Of a stretch of DNA of 64,000 nucleotides, positions 54,477 through 63,840 are shown piece after piece. The stretch covers positions 2,046,001 to 2,110,000 of the forward strand of contig NC_015276.1 of NCBI RefSeq assembly GCF_000192865.1, read 5' to 3'. The notes beneath the pieces are model-generated. The model worked only from the letters and a program-made list of their open reading frames with translations. It was not told the origin of the DNA and searched no databases. The stretch's first letter is position 1. Every line of letters starts with the position of its first letter. Both the position numbers and the translations under genes were made by a program. The DNA comes from Marinomonas mediterranea MMB-1. Lineage in GTDB: Bacteria; Pseudomonadota; Gammaproteobacteria; Pseudomonadales; Marinomonadaceae.

Positions 54477-55514
54477 ATGGTTATACGTTCTAAGGGTACA
54501 CAGTGGTTAGTCGGCTTTGCGGCGTTAATCATCATTATCGCGGGATTGAAATCGGCGTCGCAGATTGTGGTGCCATTTATGCTGTCTGTTTTTATTGCCA
54601 TTATTTGTGCTCCTTTAATGTCGAGCTTGCGCCGAAAAAAGGTACCGACGTGGGTGTCTATTTTGATCGTGGTCTTTCTCATATTGGGAGGGCTTGGCAG
54701 TATCGCTTTGCTGGTGGGATCATCACTTGATGACTTCTCAAATGCGTTACCCGGGTACAAAGAGCGATTCGGAACGGAATTGGCAAAACTCATTGCTCAG
54801 CTAAATACGCTTGGCCTTCAGATTTCCTATGATCAAGTGAAAGGTTACGTAGACCCTGCGTCATTGATGCAAATGTTTGCCAATGCCCTGACCAGCTTAG
54901 GTGGCGTTCTGACGAATCTTTTTTTAGTGGTTTTAACCGTTGTATTTCTCTTGTTTGAAGCAGTTGAGCTGCCTAAGAAATTACACATCGCGCTGGATAA
55001 TGCGCATCGCTCTTTAGCACGTTTCGACCAGTTTATTGTGACGGTTAATCGTTATTTAGTGATCAAAACGTCTGTCAGTGCACTAACGGGTGGTGCGATT
55101 ACGATTTGGCTGGCCGTGATTGGCGTAGACTTTCCAATTCTTTGGGGTGTGTGTGCCTTCTTGTTGAACTTCGTTCCCAATATTGGCTCCATCATCGCTG
55201 CTATTCCTGCGATTATGCTGGCGTTTGTTCAGCTTGGAACACTCGGAGCAGGGCTTACAGCCTTAGGGTTTGCCGCGGTGAATTTGATTGTCGGCAATAT
55301 CATAGAACCTAGATACATGGGCAAGGGACTGGGGCTATCGACACTCGTCGTCTTTCTGTCATTATTAGTATGGGGGTGGGTGTTTGGTCCGGTGGGTATG
55401 CTTTTATCGATTCCTCTCACTATAATTGTTAAATTGGCATTAGAAGCAAACCCGCGTTTACGTTGGATTGCTATTATGCTGGATTCGAACCCAGAGCGTT
55501 ATAAAAGCAATTAG
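54477..55514 (+). CDS. AI-2E family transporter (PerM/YdiK type)
   Basis: 345 aa with about eight membrane segments. Typical segments: VVPFMLSVFIAIICAPL, PILWGVCAFLLNFVPNIGSIIAAIPA, EPRYMGKGLGLSTLVVFLSLLVWGWV. Family members include TqsA, YdiK and PerM permeases; transport of autoinducer-2 is not established for most. GAGGAAAAG ribosome site. The SDR gene starts 8 nt later, so probably one operon. Confidence 0.93.
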   Translation: MVIRSKGTQWLVGFAALIIIIAGLKSASQIVVPFMLSVFIAIICAPLMSSLRRKKVPTWVSILIVVFLILGGLGSIALLVGSSLDDFSNALPGYKERFGTELAKLIAQLNTLGLQISYDQVKGYVDPASLMQMFANALTSLGGVLTNLFLVVLTVVFLLFEAVELPKKLHIALDNAHRSLARFDQFIVTVNRYLVIKTSVSALTGGAITIWLAVIGVDFPILWGVCAFLLNFVPNIGSIIAAIPAIMLAFVQLGTLGAGLTALGFAAVNLIVGNIIEPRYMGKGLGLSTLVVFLSLLVWGWVFGPVGMLLSIPLTIIVKLALEANPRLRWIAIMLDSNPERYKSN

Positions 55515-55522
55515 GAGTCGTT

Positions 55523-56218
55523 ATGGAACGAAATGTGTTAGTAACAGGCGCAGGTCGCGGCATAGGTTTGGCGTTAGTGAAACATCTGCTTGCTAATGGG
55601 CATCGAGTTTGGGCGACCTATCGACGACCTGAGAGTGCCACTGAATTGCTGACACTGGAAGACCAAAATCCTTTACTTTCAACTGCTCAACTCGATGTGG
55701 CGGAACCGAGCTCTATCTCTGTCTTAAAAGAAAAATGGAAACATCTATCGTTAGACTGGATTATTAATAATGCAGGTTACTATGGCCCGAAAGGGATGGC
55801 CTTCGGCGAGGTCGATGTTGCGGAGTGGCAGAAAGTTTTTGCGACGAATACGATTGGCCCCTATCTCATTGCAGAAGCGTTTGTTGATTGTCTCGAGGAC
55901 AGCGATGCGCCCAAGCTCGCTTTTCTCAGTAGTAAAGTGGGTAGCATTGAAGACAATCAATCTGGAGGAGGGTATCTATATCGCTCCTCGAAAGCGGCAC
56001 TGAACCAAGTTATAAAAAGTCTATCGATTGATCTTAGGCATAAGGGAATCAGTGTCGTGGCGCTTCACCCTGGTTGGGTGAAAACCGCGATGGGTGGCCC
56101 AAATGCTTTGATTTCAGTTGATGTGAGTGTCGAAGGCTTGTTGTCGGTTATCGAGCTCTTAGATTTAAGTAAATCTGGTGCTTTTATCAACTACGATGGC
56201 AGTCAAATACCTTGGTAA
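55523..56218 (+). CDS. Short-chain dehydrogenase/reductase
   Basis: 231 aa. Cofactor site VTGAGRGIG; NNAG; catalytic Ser in LSSK and YxxxK in YRSSK; LHPGWVKTAMGG typical of the C-terminal loop. The Arg-rich turn after beta2 (TYRRPES) suggests NADPH. Substrate unknown. AGGAG ribosome site, 8 nt after the permease gene. Confidence 0.92.
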   Translation: MERNVLVTGAGRGIGLALVKHLLANGHRVWATYRRPESATELLTLEDQNPLLSTAQLDVAEPSSISVLKEKWKHLSLDWIINNAGYYGPKGMAFGEVDVAEWQKVFATNTIGPYLIAEAFVDCLEDSDAPKLAFLSSKVGSIEDNQSGGGYLYRSSKAALNQVIKSLSIDLRHKGISVVALHPGWVKTAMGGPNALISVDVSVEGLLSVIELLDLSKSGAFINYDGSQIPW

Positions 56219-56465
56219 GTGGACGTGATGTCTATCTTGTTTCGGTTTTCAGTAGGGTGTAACAGGCAAGAATAATGCGAGATTTGCCCTGATTTAACCG
56301 AATAAACGATATATTTTTTAAATTTCCTTATTATATTCAATATATTGCTCTTATTAACTAGCGCTTTTGTCACTACTCACCTATAATTCGCCGTCAGGTT
56401 TATCCTCGAACTGAAATGAAGTGTCACAAGCACTTCAACCATCCTATAGAAAGGTACTCATTTAC

Positions 56466-58325
56466 ATGTCTGACGCTGATATTCAGCCAACATTTGATTC
56501 GTTGGGCTTAGCCGCCCCTATTCTTAAAGCGGTTGCCGACCTCGGTTACGAGCAACCCTCAGCTATCCAAGCGCAAAGTATTCCTTACCTTCTTGAAGGG
56601 CACGATTTACTAGGGCAAGCGCAGACGGGTACTGGTAAGACTGCAGCGTTTGCGCTACCGCTGCTTTCACGTATAGATGTAACAAACAAGTCAACTCAAC
56701 TGTTGGTACTTGCTCCTACTCGAGAGCTTGCTATTCAGGTTTCCGAAGCGTTTCAAAGTTACGCTCGCAATATTCCTGATTTCCACGTACTGCCGATTTA
56801 CGGTGGTATGTCTTACGATACGCAATTACGTCAATTGCGTCGCGGTGTTCAAGTTGTTGTCGGCACGCCAGGTCGTGTTATGGACCACATCCGCCGCAAA
56901 ACACTGAAACTAGACGGCTTACAAGCACTTGTGCTTGATGAAGCGGATGAAATGCTTCGTATGGGGTTCATCGACGACGTCGAATGGATTCTTGAACATA
57001 CACCTGACGGTCACCAAACAGCATTGTTCTCAGCAACAATGCCACCTGTGATCCGTAAAGTGGCCAACAAGCATCTTAACAACCCTAAAGAAGTTAAGAT
57101 TCTGACGAAGACATCTACAGCGACAACTATCAGTCAAAAGTACTGGCAGGTAAGCGGTATTCATAAGTTGGATGCGTTAACACGTATTCTTGAAATGAAC
57201 GAACACGATGGCATGATCATCTTTGTTCGTACTAAAGCTGCAACGGTTGAATTGGCTGAAAAGCTAACCGCTCGTGGTCATGCTTGTGAAGCGTTGAACG
57301 GTGACATCAGTCAAAACTTACGTGAACGTACTGTAGATCGTATCAAGAAGGGGCAAATTGACATTCTTGTGGCAACAGACGTTGTAGCACGTGGTCTAGA
57401 TGTTGATCGTGTGAGTCATGTTGTAAACTACGACATCCCTTACGATACAGAATCTTATGTACACCGTATTGGTCGTACTGGCCGTGCGGGCCGTTCTGGT
57501 ACAGCGATCCTATTCGTTGGCCATCGTGAACGCCGCATGTTGCAGCAAATTGAACGTGCGACTCGTCAAGCGATTGAGCGTATGCAATTGCCTACGGCTT
57601 CTGATATCAACGAACAACGTGTTGCTCGCTTTAAACAGCGCATCACGGACACAATTGATAACGAAGATCTGGATTTCTTTATTGAATTGGCTGCTAGCTA
57701 CCAGAAAGAAAACGATGTAGACCCTGTTAAGTTAGGTGCGGCATTAGCGCACATGGCACAAGGTAAAACACCGTTGCTTCTGAAAGAGCTTGAAGTTCGT
57801 CAAGAGCGTCGTGAACGTCGTGATCGTGATGACCGTCCTGATCGTGCAGAACGCGCGCCTCGTCGTCATCGTCCTGTTACGGCAGATGCGATGCCACTTA
57901 AAGACAATCCAAGCATGGACATGCAGCGTTACGTTGTTCAAGTCGGCTACCGTGATGGCGTTAAGCCGGGTAACATCGTTGGTGCGATTGCAAATGAAGC
58001 GGACGTTGAAAGTCGCTACATTGGTCATATCGAAATCTACGAAGATTTCGCGACCGTTGATTTGCCAGCAGATCTTTCTGAACAGGCTATCGGTAAGCTA
58101 AACAAAACTCGTATTTGTGGTCAGCGTACTGAAATCAGTGTCCTTAAAGACGCTGATGCATTAAACGAGCGCGCTTCTAATCCGAGCCGTCGTCCTGCTG
58201 GTGGTAATCGTCGTCCAGCTGGCGGTGGTGAGCGTCGCGGTGATCGTCGTCCTGGTGGCGGTGGTGATCGTGGAAGACGTTCCAACAGTGCACCACGTGA
58301 ACGTCGTGGTAAACGCTCTGAGTAA
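56466..58325 (+). CDS. deaD: DEAD-box RNA helicase DeaD/CsdA
   Basis: 619 aa. Q motif (FDSLGL...GYEQPSAIQ), AQTGTGKT, PTRELA, VLDEADEML, SATMP, FVRTKA and HRIGRTGRAGR are intact. The C-terminal half has the DbpA-type RNA-binding domain (YVVQVGYRDGVKPGNIVGAI) and an Arg/Gly-rich tail. Acts in ribosome assembly and mRNA decay, especially in the cold. A long AT-rich leader (about 240 nt) precedes it, with a -10 TATAAT at 56382, as usual for cold-shock-controlled genes. Start 56466 chosen with AAAGG upstream. Confidence 0.96.
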   Translation: MSDADIQPTFDSLGLAAPILKAVADLGYEQPSAIQAQSIPYLLEGHDLLGQAQTGTGKTAAFALPLLSRIDVTNKSTQLLVLAPTRELAIQVSEAFQSYARNIPDFHVLPIYGGMSYDTQLRQLRRGVQVVVGTPGRVMDHIRRKTLKLDGLQALVLDEADEMLRMGFIDDVEWILEHTPDGHQTALFSATMPPVIRKVANKHLNNPKEVKILTKTSTATTISQKYWQVSGIHKLDALTRILEMNEHDGMIIFVRTKAATVELAEKLTARGHACEALNGDISQNLRERTVDRIKKGQIDILVATDVVARGLDVDRVSHVVNYDIPYDTESYVHRIGRTGRAGRSGTAILFVGHRERRMLQQIERATRQAIERMQLPTASDINEQRVARFKQRITDTIDNEDLDFFIELAASYQKENDVDPVKLGAALAHMAQGKTPLLLKELEVRQERRERRDRDDRPDRAERAPRRHRPVTADAMPLKDNPSMDMQRYVVQVGYRDGVKPGNIVGAIANEADVESRYIGHIEIYEDFATVDLPADLSEQAIGKLNKTRICGQRTEISVLKDADALNERASNPSRRPAGGNRRPAGGGERRGDRRPGGGGDRGRRSNSAPRERRGKRSE

Positions 58326-58341
58326 TCATTAGAGTAAAAAA

Positions 58342-58366
58342 AGCCGAGTCTTGACTCGGCTTTTTT
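58342..58366 (+). terminator. Rho-independent terminator of deaD
   Basis: AGCCGAGTC and GACTCGGCT form a 9-bp stem with a TT loop region, preceded by seven A and followed by six T. Lies 17 nt after the deaD stop. Confidence 0.95.
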
Positions 58367-58460
58367 GTGTGCGTGACAACCCCTTGCCGTACACTTTTAA
58401 TAAGAAATACGTCGCTTTACACAGTAAATAAATCAAAGCAGAGAATAAAAAGGCTTAAGC

Positions 58461-59492
58461 ATGAACGAAATTACCCTCATAAAACCTGACGATTGGCATC
58501 TTCATTTCCGTGATGGCCTAATGCTTAATGAAACCGTAAAAGCAACCGCACGTTGTTTTGCGCGCGCGATTGTTATGCCAAATTTAGTGCCGCCTGTTAC
58601 AACAGGAGAAATGGTTGCAGCGTACCGTGACCGTATCATGGCAGCTCGCCCAGAAGGTAGCAGTTTTGAGCCGCTAATGACCTTGTACCTGACTGACAAA
58701 ACGACAGCAGACGATATTAAAGCCGCAAAAAAAGCGGGCGCTGTTGCAGCCAAAATGTACCCAGCGGGTGCAACGACCAACTCTGATGCTGGCGTAAACA
58801 GTTTAGATTCATTGTTTCCTGTGTTTGAAGCGCTTGCTGAAAATGGCATGCTGCTTTTGATTCATGGTGAAGTCACCGAAAAACACATTGATATCTTTGA
58901 CCGAGAAAAAGAGTTCATCGATCGACACCTAGTACGTATCGTTGAAAAAGTACCTTCTTTAAAGGTCATCTTTGAGCATATCACCACCAAAGATGCGGCG
59001 GACTTTGTAATGTCGGCTCGTGAAGGTGTTGCTGCAACGGTCACACCACAGCATTTAATGATGAACCGTAACGATATTCTTGATGGTGGTATAAAGCCGC
59101 ACAACTATTGCTTGCCAGTACTAAAGCGCTCGACGCACCAAGAGGCATTGCGTAACGCAGTGGCTTCAGGTTCAAATCGATTCTTCCTTGGAACAGACTC
59201 CGCGCCGCACGCGCGTCATAAGAAAGAGAATGCGTGTGGGTGCGCGGGATGCTACAGTGCTTGGTCTGCTCTCGAGTTGTACACACAAGTATTCGAAGAG
59301 TTAAACGCGCTAGACAAGCTAGAGGGTTTTGCTAGTTTGCACGGTCCCGACTTCTATGGGTTGCCTCGTAACACTGAGACCGTCACGCTAGTAAAAGAAG
59401 ACTGGCAAGTGCCGGACAGTATTATCTTGCCTGACGGCGATCCGATTGTTCCATTCTACGCCAATCAAACCGTACGTTGGAAATTGAAATAA
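58461..59492 (+). CDS. pyrC: Dihydroorotase
   Basis: 343 aa, class II dihydroorotase (E. coli 348). Zinc ligands: DWHLHFRDG (H-x-H), carboxylated Lys in AAKMYPAGATTNS, LLIHGEV, FEHITT and GTDSAPHARHKKE. Third step of pyrimidine synthesis. AAAGG ribosome site. Last gene of the housekeeping block; damaged accessory genes follow. Confidence 0.97.
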   Translation: MNEITLIKPDDWHLHFRDGLMLNETVKATARCFARAIVMPNLVPPVTTGEMVAAYRDRIMAARPEGSSFEPLMTLYLTDKTTADDIKAAKKAGAVAAKMYPAGATTNSDAGVNSLDSLFPVFEALAENGMLLLIHGEVTEKHIDIFDREKEFIDRHLVRIVEKVPSLKVIFEHITTKDAADFVMSAREGVAATVTPQHLMMNRNDILDGGIKPHNYCLPVLKRSTHQEALRNAVASGSNRFFLGTDSAPHARHKKENACGCAGCYSAWSALELYTQVFEELNALDKLEGFASLHGPDFYGLPRNTETVTLVKEDWQVPDSIILPDGDPIVPFYANQTVRWKLK

Positions 59493-59942
59493 CTTAACGC
59501 GGCTCTGGTCTCATCTGGAGCTCGTTTCCCCGACCTTAACGGTGTCGTCTAAGGGGAAAATGTCCATTCCTGCAACATTTTACCTAGAAGGTATGCTCGA
59601 GCCCTAACTACAATATAGGTTTAGGCAGGCTTGAAGCTAGTTTTTCAAGGTATGCTCGCGCCCTGCATAGGAGCGGGTGCTGGTATTGCCGTGACTCGCT
59701 TTAAAAAAGGCAAATAAACATAAATTCTATGTTGGAGAAAAACAAGATGATATCCTTAGAAGCTACCAAATTTTAAAAAATGGTAATGCAGGGCGTTTGG
59801 TTGTTTACTCAATCATAATCTGTGATGGCGAGTGCTAAAAAACAATATACTAAGCATGTTCTCTAGTAGAAGTATTGATGATCGGCAGTGTGTGACTGGG
59901 CGCGTTAACGTTTGCCATTGCTTGAATGTTAGGTAAAAAATA
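59493..59942. other. Intergenic region with repeats after pyrC
   Basis: 450 nt. TTTCCCC (59525-59531) and GGGGAAA (59553-59559) can pair. An 18-nt sequence (AAGGTATGCTCG-A/C-GCCCT) occurs at 59588-59605 and 59647-59664. No supported gene; a 21-codon ORF beginning at 59652 has no family match. Confidence 0.5.
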
Positions 59943-60377
59943 ATGGATATAATTAAAGGAAGAGAGGAGTATAGAAAGATCATTCTACAACTCCGGCTAG
60001 AATTATGGCCTTATTATAGTCATGAAACATTAAATGAATAAATAACAAAAATATTTAACTCGAATGATTACTTTATTTATATAGTCGTTGAAAATAATGA
60101 CCCTATTGGTTTTATAGAATTTTCGATTAGAAAAGATGCTCCCAGAAGTCACGATCAGGAAATTCCCTACATAGAAGGTTGGTGTATTCGTTCAAAATAT
60201 TGAGGAAAGGAATATGGGCGGAATTTAATGGAATTTGTAGAGGGTTGGGCTATACAAAAAGGATATAGAAAGTTGGCAAGCGATACGACCACTCATTACC
60301 CATGAAGTCTAGAAGCTAACAAAACTGTCGGTTTCACAAAAATTAAAACAACGCATCACTTTATAAAAGAGATATAA
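59943..60377 (+). pseudogene. Degenerate AAC(6')-like GNAT acetyltransferase
   Basis: Reading across frames gives a GNAT fold: QLRLELWPYYSHETLNE, YIVVENNDPIGFIEFSIRKDA, YIEGWCIRSKY, then one frame on, MEFVEGWAIQKGYRKLASDT and SLEANKTVGFTKIKTTHHF with stop at 60375. The pattern (LW, GF-EFS-R, EGW.., ASDT, GF) is that of aminoglycoside 6'-N-acetyltransferases. Stop codons within the first third, after RSKY, and after HYP, plus a frameshift, make it non-functional. AT-rich relative to the neighbouring pyrC. Confidence 0.8.
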
Positions 60378-60482
60378 GCATCTTAACAAGTGGATTGAAA
60401 ATGATGTGTGAGGCTGTTTCTCTGATCAGGCTGAAGCTTGCTTATACCTTCCTTAACTTTAACGTTGTATTTTCAATAGGCT

Positions 60483-61294
60483 ATGGATAGTTACAGAATG
60501 AAAATTATTATTTTAGCTAATAAAAATATTGCGAGTAATTATGCTCTTAATTTGTTAATTCCAGGCCTTAGGGGCCACGATATATCGGTATTTTTATCGT
60601 CAAAAGTTGGTGCTAGCCAAAATAATATACCTCGATTGGAAACGTTGAAATTTTTTGAACAAAATCGTTTTAATCAATTGATGTCACCATTAATCAATAG
60701 AGTCCATTTTGAATCGGAATGTAAAACTTTTGAACAATTGAATGAATACTTGTTGCAACTAATGGAGGTGTTAAATAAAATTAACTCATTTGAAAACATA
60801 GAGAAAATAAGAAAGCATCAACTTGACCTGATCATTTTAATTCGCTATGGCAATATACTTAAAGATGATGTAATAAATATTCCTTCCTTTGGTGTATTGA
60901 ATTTACATTCAGGTCTATTACCAGAATATAGAGGTGTGATGGCTACTTTTTGGTCAATGTTAAATGATGAAAAAGAAATTGGTACGACATTACACTATAT
61001 TGAAGATGGAAGTATTGATTCAGGTCGAATTCTGTCTAAATCCAGATTTGAAGTTGACAAAAATAAGTCATATCTTTGGCATGTATTAAATCTATATGTT
61101 TCGGGTGTAGAATTGATATTAAATGCTATTTTTCTTATAGAAAAAATAAAACGGTAGGAGCTTTTTCTCAGCCAAGCTCAGGTCAGTACTTTTCATTCCC
61201 ATCATCAAATGATTTATTAGAGTTTGAAAATAAAGGATTTTCTTTGGTGGATGAAAATGAAATAATAAACTTTTTTCTAGATTATTATTTATAA
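60483..61294 (+). pseudogene. Formyltransferase-family gene with a -1 frameshift
   Basis: Frame 1 (60483-61157) has the formyl_trans_N core: LNLHSGLLPEYRGVMATFWS (equivalent to the HxSLLPxYRG block of methionyl-tRNA formyltransferase), then IGTTLHYIEDGSIDSGRIL with catalytic Asp. It stops just after IEKIKR. The -1 frame gives TVGAFSQPSSGQYFSFPSSN, a natural end, up to 61294. Loss of one A in the run near 61150 explains it. AT-rich, low-GC codons, unlike neighbours. Such proteins make formylated sugars or amino sugars. Start could be ATG 60483 or 60498. Confidence 0.7.
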
Positions 61295-61441
61295 TGGAAT
61301 GTTTAATGGATCAGAAGGGCTTAAATTCAGATAATAAGAGCAACACCGCGTACTGTGTTGACGTGATGAACAGTTATATTAACTGGTTACTCTAAGCTGG
61401 CGGAAATATTGTTTCTCGTATAAACCATTAATCTATGTTTC

Positions 61442-61945
61442 ATGTTAAGAGTGGTAAAAATATGCTTACCTTCAGAAGTAAAAAATTCATTAAATGAAAG
61501 TGTGCTTTGCTGGCTGTCAACATTAGGAGCTGATGGTAATCCAAATTGTTCTCCCAAAAAAAATTTTACCTTTGTCGACGACCTCCATATTGTTATTGCT
61601 GATATTGCGTCATCAAGCAGTAGGAAGAACGTTCTAGATAACCCGTTAGTTTGTGTTAGTTTTGTGCATGTACTTAAGCAAAAAGGCTTTAAGGTTAAAG
61701 GGGCCGCACATTATATTTAACCATCAGATAGTGAATATGGAGCTTTATTTACCCATATCAAGCCACTTGTTAGTGACGTTTTTCCAGTGAGAGGCTTGTT
61801 TAATATTTCGGTCACTCAGATTCAGCCGATTATTGCTCCCGGTTATTTTATTGTTCCAGGTACAACGGAAGCATCACAAGTAGAAAAAGCGAAACGATTT
61901 TACGGAGTATGCTCGTCAAATTTCGACCGGATCTCTTTCGCATGA
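61442..61945 (+). pseudogene. Pyridoxamine 5'-phosphate oxidase-family gene with in-frame stop
   Basis: Frame is open in 61442-61720 (WLSTLGADGNPNCSPKKNF, IVIADIASSSSRKNVLDNP, a typical PPOX-like flavin-binding split barrel), interrupted by TAA at 61718, and resumes in the same frame: GALFTHIKPLVSDVFPVRGL, AQITQIQPI-like TQIQPIIAPGYF and a terminal EASQVEKAKRFYGV. One substitution restores the ORF (167 codons). Probably a flavin- or F420-dependent oxidoreductase originally. Confidence 0.75.
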
Positions 61946-62190
61946 TGATATCTTTGTAATCTCTTCATTCATATTTTGAATGTATTTTCTCTATGTAAGA
62001 GATGAAGTATTGGCTGTATCTAGTCTCCAAATGTTGTCAATTCCCATGGTGTTTTAAGAATAGCGTTCTAAAAATTGAATTCGTTAAGGAGGAATTGAAT
62101 TATTTTTATTGTTTATTGTGCTTATTATTGGTTAGCGCTCAAACTGTTTTGAGTTGCAGCTATTAAAATAACAAAAAAACAGGATCCTAT

Positions 62191-63840
62191 ATGAAACCGA
62201 TTCTATTGCTTAACACAAGTTTTGCTCTGTTTCTGACTGCATCGCTTGGACAAGCCGCTGAGATGGACTGTCAATCTTTGCCAAACTCAATATCAAACAA
62301 CGTTGATATAACAACAAAATATATTTCTAACGATGATGTTGTGAATGTTCCCTATTGCCTGGTATTAGGAGAACTTGATAAGCGGACAGGAGTGGATGGC
62401 AAATATTACTCGCTGAAATTTGAACTGCGATTGCCTGAAAACTGGAAGAAGCGGTTTGCATTTCAATTTAATGGTGGTAACGATGGTGCGGTTAAGCCTG
62501 CTTTGGGTGTCGTAGCAGGTTTAACACCGGATCAATATCCGATTAATCAAGGGTTTGCTGTGGTATCCAGTGATGCGGGCCACAATGGCAAATTGAATCC
62601 AAACGCTGGGTTAGTCGGCGGGGCAATATTTGGCCATGACCCTCAGGCGCGTCAAGATTATGGATATTCTTTTATCGAAAAATTGAACCCTGCTGCGCGG
62701 CAGTTAGTAGAAAGCTATTACAAACAGCCGATTCAATATGCGTATGGTATTGGTAAGTCTAATGGTGGACGGCAAGCGATGGTGTCGGCTGTTCGTTACC
62801 CAAATATGTTTGATGGCTTGTTGATCGGCTATCCCGGTTTTAACTTGCCTAAAGCGGCGGTTCAACATGCCTGGGATATTCAAGCGCTTCACGCTGTAAA
62901 CAGTGACATTAGTCAAGCACTGACCCGCCAAGATTTGAATTCGTTTTCAGATGCGATATTGGAGCGATGTGATACTTTAGACGGTGCGCAAGACGGTTTG
63001 ATATTCGCATCAGATGAATGTCAGAAGCTCTTTAATCCGCAGGCGTTAAGTTGTGCAACGGATTCGAGACAAGGTTGCTTACCAGAAGAAAAAATTAACG
63101 CGCTGGTCTTGATGCACCAAGGTCCTAGTAATAGTAAGCATGAGGCGCTCTATTCTGATTGGGTATATGACTCGGGTATTCGTTCAGGTGGATGGCGTTT
63201 TTGGAAAGTTGAGAGCCATATCAAATCATGGGATCATCAACCTATTATTGGGGTTATGGGGGCGGCATCTCTAGCGCATATATTTAGCACGCCACCTGTT
63301 AATGTAGGCGGAGACCCCAAGTCATTGATTGACTTCTTATTGGCCTATGATTTCGATGAAGATGCGCCAAAAATATATAATAAAACTAAAATGTTTCCAC
63401 TGTCAGCGATGAATGTGATGACACCACCTAACGCTGATAATCCAATACTGAAAGAGTTCCAACAGTCAAATGGCAAAATGATGATTTATCATGGCAACAG
63501 TGACCCTGTTTTCTCTGTTAAAGATACTGTGCGCTGGTACAATCGTTTAGATGAAAATAATGATGGAAACGCGAGCAATTTTGCTAAATTGTATCGCATT
63601 CCAGGTATGCCGCATGGTCAAGGTGGGCCTTCTGCTGATCAATTTAATATGCTTGAACCGTTGATTTCTTGGGTTGAACAAGGTCACTCTCCTGCGGAGG
63701 TTGTTGCAGCAACACGTGATGATAATCGTGATATTCCAGAAACTATGAAAGGGATCTCTCGCCCTCTGTGTCCTTATCCATTGACTGCTATATACAAAAA
63801 AGGTGATGTTGCAAAAGCACGTTCATTTGCCTGTCAATAA
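62191..63840 (+). CDS. Secreted tannase/feruloyl esterase family hydrolase
   Basis: 549 aa. Signal peptide (ILLLNTSFALFLTASLGQAA). Catalytic Ser in GIGKSNGGRQA (G-x-S-x-G), Asp in YHGNSDPVFSV and His in IPGMPHGQGGPSADQF; paired cysteines around the Ser/His sites (RCDTLDGAQDGL, LSCATD) are typical of the family. Cleaves gallate or hydroxycinnamate esters from plant or algal polysaccharides; substrate inferred from family. Intact, unlike the three genes before it. Distant ribosome site (AGGATCC region). Confidence 0.93.
   Translation: MKPILLLNTSFALFLTASLGQAAEMDCQSLPNSISNNVDITTKYISNDDVVNVPYCLVLGELDKRTGVDGKYYSLKFELRLPENWKKRFAFQFNGGNDGAVKPALGVVAGLTPDQYPINQGFAVVSSDAGHNGKLNPNAGLVGGAIFGHDPQARQDYGYSFIEKLNPAARQLVESYYKQPIQYAYGIGKSNGGRQAMVSAVRYPNMFDGLLIGYPGFNLPKAAVQHAWDIQALHAVNSDISQALTRQDLNSFSDAILERCDTLDGAQDGLIFASDECQKLFNPQALSCATDSRQGCLPEEKINALVLMHQGPSNSKHEALYSDWVYDSGIRSGGWRFWKVESHIKSWDHQPIIGVMGAASLAHIFSTPPVNVGGDPKSLIDFLLAYDFDEDAPKIYNKTKMFPLSAMNVMTPPNADNPILKEFQQSNGKMMIYHGNSDPVFSVKDTVRWYNRLDENNDGNASNFAKLYRIPGMPHGQGGPSADQFNMLEPLISWVEQGHSPAEVVAATRDDNRDIPETMKGISRPLCPYPLTAIYKKGDVAKARSFACQ

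Noticed and set aside
59652..59717. 21-codon ORF beginning MLAPCIGAGAG
   Set aside because: Too short, no clear ribosome site, may be a fragment of a lost membrane gene but cannot be assigned.
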